From NCBI GenBank assembly GCA_964202965.1, contig CAXNKG010000001.1, forward strand, positions 1 through 64,000: a stretch of DNA of 64,000 bases, written 5' to 3'. The position numbers and the translations under genes were made by a program. A model generated the notes under the pieces. It was not told where the DNA came from and did not search any database. It saw nothing but the letters and a program-made list of their open reading frames with translations. Positions 59,894 to 64,000 of this stretch are shown here, in pieces. Origin of the DNA: CAXNKG01 sp964202965 (GTDB taxonomy: Bacteria > Acidobacteriota > Vicinamibacteria > Vicinamibacterales > UBA2999). Every line of letters begins with the position of its first letter. Within the stretch, counting starts at the first letter, position 1.

Positions 59894-59953
59894 ACTTTTG
59901 ACCTTTGACTTTTGACCTTTGACTTTTGACTTTTGACTTTTGACCTTTGACTT
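59894..59953. repeat. 7-bp array (TTTTGAC / CTTTGAC)
   Basis: Eight units mixing TTTTGAC and CTTTGAC, ending 4 bp before the AGGAG ribosome site of the quinone reductase gene. Confidence 0.9.
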
Positions 59954-59965
59954 AAAGGAGTCCCC

Positions 59966-60928
59966 GTGAAAGCTGTCGTTGTACGCGAATTCGGTGCACC
60001 AGAGGTCCTCAAGGTCGAAGAAGTTCCTGTGCCCACGCCGGGACCGACGCAGGTGCTGGTGCGCGTGAAAGCGATTGGCGTGAATCCGGTTGAGACCTAC
60101 ATCCGGACCGCGTCCTACGTGAAGAAACCGAATCTTCCCTACACGCCAGGTACAGATGCGGCGGGGGTTGTCGAGGCCGTGGGATCAAGTGTCACCAGCG
60201 TAAAGGCCGGCGACCGCGTGTACACGCACGGCACAGTGAGCGGCTCGTACGCGGAGGCGACGATCTGCGAAGAGCTCCAGGTCCATCCACTGGCCGCGCG
60301 GCTGTCGTTCGCGCAGGGCGCCGCCGTCGGCGTGCCGTACGGGACGGCATGGCGGGCATTGTTTCTGAAGGCACAGGCGCGGCCTGGCGAGACGGTCTTC
60401 ATTCACGGCGCCAGCGGCGGGGTCGGGGTTGCGGCCGTGCAGATCGCGCGAGCCTCAGGCCTGCGCGTCATTGGCACAGCGGGGAGCGACAAGGGCATCG
60501 CGCTCGTGCGCGAGCAGGGTGCCCACGACGTGCTGAATCACCGCGACCCCGACTATCTCGCCAAAGTCCTGCCGCTCACCGGCGGACGCGGCGCCGATGT
60601 GATTCTCGAGATGCTGACGGACGTGAATCTCGACAGGGACTTCGCCGTGCTCGCCCTGCGCGGGCGACTCGTGGCCATCGGCAACCGCGGCCGCATCGAC
60701 ATCGACCCGGGCGCGCTGATGACGAAAGACGGCATCCTGCTCGGGATGCGCATGTTCAACGCAACACCGGACGACCACCGCACGATTCACTCGGCGGTCG
60801 TGGCGGGACTGGAAGCCGGAATACTGAACCCGGTTGTGGGCCGGGAGATGCCACTCGCAGACGCGCCCAAGGCGCACGTGGCGGTACTGGAGCCGGGGGC
60901 TTACGGAAAGATCGTGTTGATACCGTAA
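59966..60928 (+). CDS. Zinc-free NADPH:quinone reductase (MDR family)
   Basis: A 320-residue medium-chain reductase. N-terminal GroES-like part with VKAIGVNPVETYIR, GTDAAGVVEAVGSSV; the nucleotide motif is FIHGASGGVGVAAVQIAR near residue 145. It lacks the structural zinc cysteines, so it fits quinone oxidoreductase-type enzymes that reduce quinones or enones. The GTG start has an AAAGGAG ribosome site 6 nt upstream, which is clear even though a repeat array lies just in front. It ends in another repeat array. Confidence 0.9.
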   Translation: MKAVVVREFGAPEVLKVEEVPVPTPGPTQVLVRVKAIGVNPVETYIRTASYVKKPNLPYTPGTDAAGVVEAVGSSVTSVKAGDRVYTHGTVSGSYAEATICEELQVHPLAARLSFAQGAAVGVPYGTAWRALFLKAQARPGETVFIHGASGGVGVAAVQIARASGLRVIGTAGSDKGIALVREQGAHDVLNHRDPDYLAKVLPLTGGRGADVILEMLTDVNLDRDFAVLALRGRLVAIGNRGRIDIDPGALMTKDGILLGMRMFNATPDDHRTIHSAVVAGLEAGILNPVVGREMPLADAPKAHVAVLEPGAYGKIVLIP

Positions 60929-61010
60929 GTCACAAGTCACAAGTCACAAGTCAAAAGTCAAAAGTCAAAAGTCACAAGTACCTTTGACCTTTGACCTTTG
61001 ACCTTTGACT
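60927..61010. repeat. Facing 7-bp arrays (AGTCACA, AGTCAAA / TTTGACC)
   Basis: Three AGTCACA and three AGTCAAA units, a short spacer, then four TTTGACC units. Both converging genes stop in it. Confidence 0.92.
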
Positions 61011-62053
61011 TATTTGCCGCCCGCTCTTTGAAGCTCTTCCTCTATGACGGCGGCAAACGTTTCATAGGGCTGCGCGCCGGCCAGCAGCCGGCCGTTGATG
61101 AACACGGCCGGCGTGGAGTTGACGCCGAGCCCGGCACCCACGCCCATCTGCGCCTGCACGCGCTCGGCGTATTTCGCCGTATCGAGGCAGCTCCCGAACT
61201 TCGCCGCGTCGAGACCCGCGTCGGCCGCGTACTTCTTGAGCGATTCGACCTGCAGCGCCTGCTGGTTGCCGAACAGCCGGTCGTGATACTCCCAGAACTT
61301 TCCCTGCTCCCGCGCGCACTGCGCCGCTTCCGCGGCCTTGAACGCCTGCGGGTGGATTGACGTCAGCGGAAAATCCTTCCAGACAATCCGCACGCGATCG
61401 CCGTACGCCTCGCGCACGCGCTTGAGCGTCGGCGCGACGCGCTGGCAGAACGGGCACTGGAAATCCGAAAACTCGACGATCGTGACCGGGGCGCTGGCGG
61501 GACCGAGGACGGGATCGTCCGGATCGACCGCGACCGCGGAGCGTGGCGCGTCCAGCACCATGGTGACCGCAGGACCCGCCTTCTTGAGATCGGTCACCAG
61601 CGCCCGGTAGGCGTCGGCCCGCTCCTGTTCCTCGAGGTAGTTGCGAATCAGCGTCGTCATCGCCTGCAGCGGCCGGCCCTGCATCTGCGACTGATTCTCC
61701 TGAAAGAAGCTGACGATCTGCCCTTCCGTGATCGGCCTGATGCGGCTGGCGACTTCGGCGTCGGTGAACTGTTCGACCGCCATTCCCTTGCCCTTCGCGG
61801 CCTGCTCGATGAGCATTTGCGCGACGATGGACTCGAGCGCGACGCGGCGGCCCTCGTACATCTGGTTCATCGCCTGCGCCTGCTGCGCCGCATCGTTCTG
61901 CTTCCACCGATCGTCGAGCTCTTTCAGCGTGATCGTGCGGTCGCCCACACGCGCCGCGACATCCGATCCGGCCTGCGCGGACGCGGGCTGCTGAACGGAC
62001 GTGGAACAGGCCAGGGCGAGCAGAATGGCGAAGGTCGCGAACAGCGTTCTCAT
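61010..62053 (-). CDS. Exported DsbA-like thioredoxin-fold protein with SurA-like N-domain
   Basis: A 347-residue protein with a lipoprotein-like or signal N-terminus (LLALACSTS, C16). Residues 30-130 resemble the SurA N-terminal chaperone domain (VARVGDRTITLKELDDRWKQ). From about 170 the DsbA/DsbG thioredoxin fold begins, with the redox motif FSDFQCPFCQRVAP near residue 192 and the cis-proline in NSTPAVFING near 315. It should act as a disulfide oxidase or isomerase in the periplasm. ATG 62053 is chosen; an in-frame upstream extension would read into the 9-bp repeats as Asn-Pro-Arg repeats. Confidence 0.88.
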   Translation of the reverse strand: MRTLFATFAILLALACSTSVQQPASAQAGSDVAARVGDRTITLKELDDRWKQNDAAQQAQAMNQMYEGRRVALESIVAQMLIEQAAKGKGMAVEQFTDAEVASRIRPITEGQIVSFFQENQSQMQGRPLQAMTTLIRNYLEEQERADAYRALVTDLKKAGPAVTMVLDAPRSAVAVDPDDPVLGPASAPVTIVEFSDFQCPFCQRVAPTLKRVREAYGDRVRIVWKDFPLTSIHPQAFKAAEAAQCAREQGKFWEYHDRLFGNQQALQVESLKKYAADAGLDAAKFGSCLDTAKYAERVQAQMGVGAGLGVNSTPAVFINGRLLAGAQPYETFAAVIEEELQRAGGK

Positions 62054-62073
62054 GGCCAGCATCATATGAAAAG

Positions 62074-62188
62074 GGTGCCTGGAGTTCCTAGGGTTCCTGG
62101 GGTTCCTGGGGTGCCTAGAGTTCCTGGGGTTCGGGTGCCTAGAGTTCCTGGGGTTCCTAGGGTTCCTAGGGTTCCTAGGGTTCCTGAA
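62074..62188. repeat. 9-bp tandem array (GGTTCCTAG type)
   Basis: About twelve units of GGTTCCTAG/GGTTCCTGG/GAGTTCCTA between the DsbA-like start and the TonB receptor stop. Because 9 is divisible by three, the minus strand stays open through it and reads RNP/RNS repeats. Confidence 0.92.
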
Positions 62189-62192
62189 GTGT

Positions 62193-64000
62193 TCACGGCA
62201 GGAACACGCGGACGCCGATCCGGACCGTGCGGGGCCAGCCGATCGTGCGAATCGGTGTGCGGCCGACGTCGTAGTCCGCATCGAGCACGTTCTCGACCGC
62301 CGCGAAGACGTTCAGCCCGTGCCGCACGGACTGGCTCGCCGACAGGTCCACGAGGCCGAACGATCCGAGCTCGAAGATGTTCAGGTCGTCGTCGTACTGG
62401 ACGCCGAGGCGGCGCGCCTGCAGCGATCCCGTGAAGCCACGTGGATCGGCATACGTGGCGCTGACGCCGAGCTGATACGACGGCACCTGCGGCACCCGGT
62501 TCCCTTCGATCGCCGGCTGCGCGGGTGCGTCGGCGAACGTCGAACGGGTGAAGCCCGCCATTGCACCGACCGTCAAACGCTGATAGGCGCGCAGATCCAC
62601 CTCGAGCTCGACGCCGCGTGCGCGGACGGTGTCGGTATTCTGCCGCTGCCGCGTGATCTGATTGCCGACAATGCTGGTCGTGACGTTCGTCACGGCGCCA
62701 TCGAGCGTGTTCCAGAATCCCGTGGCGCGCGCCGAGACCGCACGCCACGACCAGAGGATGCCGCCGTCGACACCGGTGAGCTGCTCGGGGTCGAGCTCGG
62801 GGTTCGGGTTCGTGACCGCGTTGCCAACGCTGAATCCACGGTGCAGCTCGTTCAGCGTGGGCGTGCGGTGCGCCCGATAGACGGACGCGTGCACCGATGC
62901 CATCGGTGACAGCGTCCATGCCGCCGCCGCGCGGGGGCTGAAGAAGCTGGCGGAGTGCGTCGCCAGCGCGGCATTGAGCGGCGTCGACTGCCAGAAATCG
63001 CCGCGCATCCCGATCGTCACCGTCAGCCGGTCGACCGGGATGACGCTCGCCCGCGCGAACATCGCGCCCGACTGTTCGGTGCCACCCAGGAGGAACGGCC
63101 CGCTCCGCACACCGGCCACGGAGTAGCGGAGCTCCTCCACCGTTGATTCGGTTCGTTTGGCCTCGACGCCGAGCAGCCACACCGTCGTCGACGTCCCGCT
63201 CGTCCACTGAGCGGCCCCCGTCGAGAAGGATGACGGAATCGACTGCTCGAATATCAGGCGTTCGGTGGCGCGCCCGCCGAGGACCGCGCTGAACGTCTGG
63301 TCATAGGTCTGCGTACCGACGGACGCGCGCACCAGCCACGCACCGTCGCCGACCGATCCGCCGGCTTCGCCGGACGCCTGCGTCCAGTCGGTGGCGTTCA
63401 CGGTCCGTGGCGTACCGTTTCCGCGCTCTTCCGCATAGAGGCTGAGACGCACCGAGGCGTGCCAGACGCCCGGGTTGAATCCGCCGCCCAGAAAACCGGT
63501 GGTGTAGTCACTGTCGGCGGGCACGTCGACGAGACCACGCGCCTCTTCGCCAACGGTGATGACGCCGTCGGTTCGCAGCCATTCCCCGGCGCCTTCGACA
63601 TTCCACAGACCGCGCTGCTTGCCGCCGAATCCCGAGAACCGCGCCGTATCGTGCGACCCGGCCTCAACAATGCCGCGAAACCTGGTCCGGCCCGGCTGGA
63701 ACGTCAGGACCTGCACGACGCCGCCCAGCGCATCGGCGCCATAGAGATCGCCGGCTGCACCACGCACCACTTCCACCCGTTCCACCGCGGCCTGCGGAAT
63801 CCGGTTCCAGTACACCCAGCTTCCAAAGGGATCGTTGAGCGGCAATCCGTCGGCAAGCACCAGGGTACGGCTGGCGCCGGATCCCGAGACGCCGCGCAGC
63901 GTGACGCCCTGCGTCGTCGGATTCGCGACGCGTGACGACGAGCGGCGGAACAGACTGAAGCCGGGCGTATTGCGAAGGGCGTCGTCGAGTGAACCGGCGG
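62193..64000 (-). CDS. TonB-dependent receptor (C-terminal part; N-terminus beyond window edge)
   Basis: An open frame of 601 residues reaching the window edge. Near its N-terminal side the plug domain is visible: DDALRNTPGFSLFRRSSSR, TTQGVTLRGVSGSGASRTLV, VLADGLPLNDPFGSWVYWNR and VERVEVVRGAAGDLYGADAL. The rest is a barrel ending RIGVRVFLP. It matches vitamin B12/siderophore-type receptors more than the regulatory-domain type at 55.4 kb. The signal peptide and TonB box lie outside. The stop follows a 9-bp array. Confidence 0.9.
   Translation of the reverse strand, partial: AGSLDDALRNTPGFSLFRRSSSRVANPTTQGVTLRGVSGSGASRTLVLADGLPLNDPFGSWVYWNRIPQAAVERVEVVRGAAGDLYGADALGGVVQVLTFQPGRTRFRGIVEAGSHDTARFSGFGGKQRGLWNVEGAGEWLRTDGVITVGEEARGLVDVPADSDYTTGFLGGGFNPGVWHASVRLSLYAEERGNGTPRTVNATDWTQASGEAGGSVGDGAWLVRASVGTQTYDQTFSAVLGGRATERLIFEQSIPSSFSTGAAQWTSGTSTTVWLLGVEAKRTESTVEELRYSVAGVRSGPFLLGGTEQSGAMFARASVIPVDRLTVTIGMRGDFWQSTPLNAALATHSASFFSPRAAAAWTLSPMASVHASVYRAHRTPTLNELHRGFSVGNAVTNPNPELDPEQLTGVDGGILWSWRAVSARATGFWNTLDGAVTNVTTSIVGNQITRQRQNTDTVRARGVELEVDLRAYQRLTVGAMAGFTRSTFADAPAQPAIEGNRVPQVPSYQLGVSATYADPRGFTGSLQARRLGVQYDDDLNIFELGSFGLVDLSASQSVRHGLNVFAAVENVLDADYDVGRTPIRTIGWPRTVRIGVRVFLP

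Noticed and set aside
18182..61012. Heptamer arrays as a possible CRISPR array
   Set aside because: The units are 7 bp and contiguous with no unique spacers and no cas genes nearby.
1..64000. tRNA, rRNA or prophage genes
   Set aside because: No cloverleaf, rRNA core or phage structural gene was recognised by reading; a covariance search could still find a small RNA.

Overview
The window is high-GC chromosomal DNA that reads as Acidobacteriota, most likely a Vicinamibacteria-type soil or sediment lineage. The taxonomic signs are a 909-residue protein with the VWFA-related domain characteristic of Acidobacteria, four large Ser/Thr kinases fused to WD40-like propellers, a DUF5916/CBM9-like outer-membrane protein, a TonB receptor with a carboxypeptidase-regulatory-like N-terminus, and densely packed genes on both strands separated by short tandem-repeat arrays. 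No rRNA, tRNA, CRISPR array or prophage was recognised.

Layout. 1-2.7 kb is accessory DNA: the N-terminus of an IS630-type transposase at the left edge, an FRG-domain gene, a 59-bp integron attC site, and a three-gene operon of two small helix-turn-helix proteins and a TIR-like effector. The attC site lies exactly between TIR and FRG and contains the TIR stop codon, so these are integron gene cassettes and a plausible undescribed defence cassette. 2.7-22 kb is housekeeping: acyl-CoA ligase, 5-oxoprolinase subunit A, a DGQHR/DndB-like protein, a DUF5916 protein, acyltransferase, OsmC, FTR1 iron permease, exported methyltransferase, coproheme decarboxylase, sirtuin, aspartokinase, M14 peptidase, exonuclease III, a YkgJ-like protein, an M23 peptidase and a fatty-acid desaturase. 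21-23 kb is a two-component pair. 23-29.3 kb holds two kinase-propeller genes around a Uma2 nuclease, then a RelE/ParE toxin-antitoxin pair. 30-34.7 kb has an ArgZ/AgrE-type ornithine cyclodeaminase, HtpX, rhodanese, MsrA and an RluA-type pseudouridine synthase. 34.7-38.3 kb is a zinc-type ABC uptake operon with an outer-membrane porin-like protein but no ATPase. 38-45 kb has PhoD, an amidohydrolase, a membrane dipeptidase and the VWA/TPR protein. 45-58 kb has two more kinases, a swivel-first aconitase-family fusion, polyphosphate kinase and a TonB receptor. 58-64 kb has a second amidohydrolase, a four-helix-bundle protein, a quinone reductase, a DsbA-like protein and a TonB receptor cut by the right edge.

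The most unusual genome-scale trait is the intergenic DNA. About ten arrays of a 7-bp unit (GACTTnT/AGTCAnA type, plus TAGTTGG and GGGCTTT variants) and three arrays of a 9-bp unit (GGTTCCTAG type) sit between genes. Many are arranged as facing inverted arrays, and many supply the stop or start codons of the flanking genes. A separate 46-bp tandem repeat lies at 41.2 kb. In the kinase at 45.4 kb, two palindromic elements (core GCCGGCTAAAGCCGGC) are inserted in the same reading frame, one in the beta4-beta5 loop and one in the activation loop.

Many genes have a TAnAAT-like -10 box 5-9 nt before the start codon, which suggests leaderless transcription is common here and was used to choose several starts. 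Apart from the zinc operon, the cassettes, the HK-RR pair and the TA pair, most genes look like single units or short operons without a common pathway.
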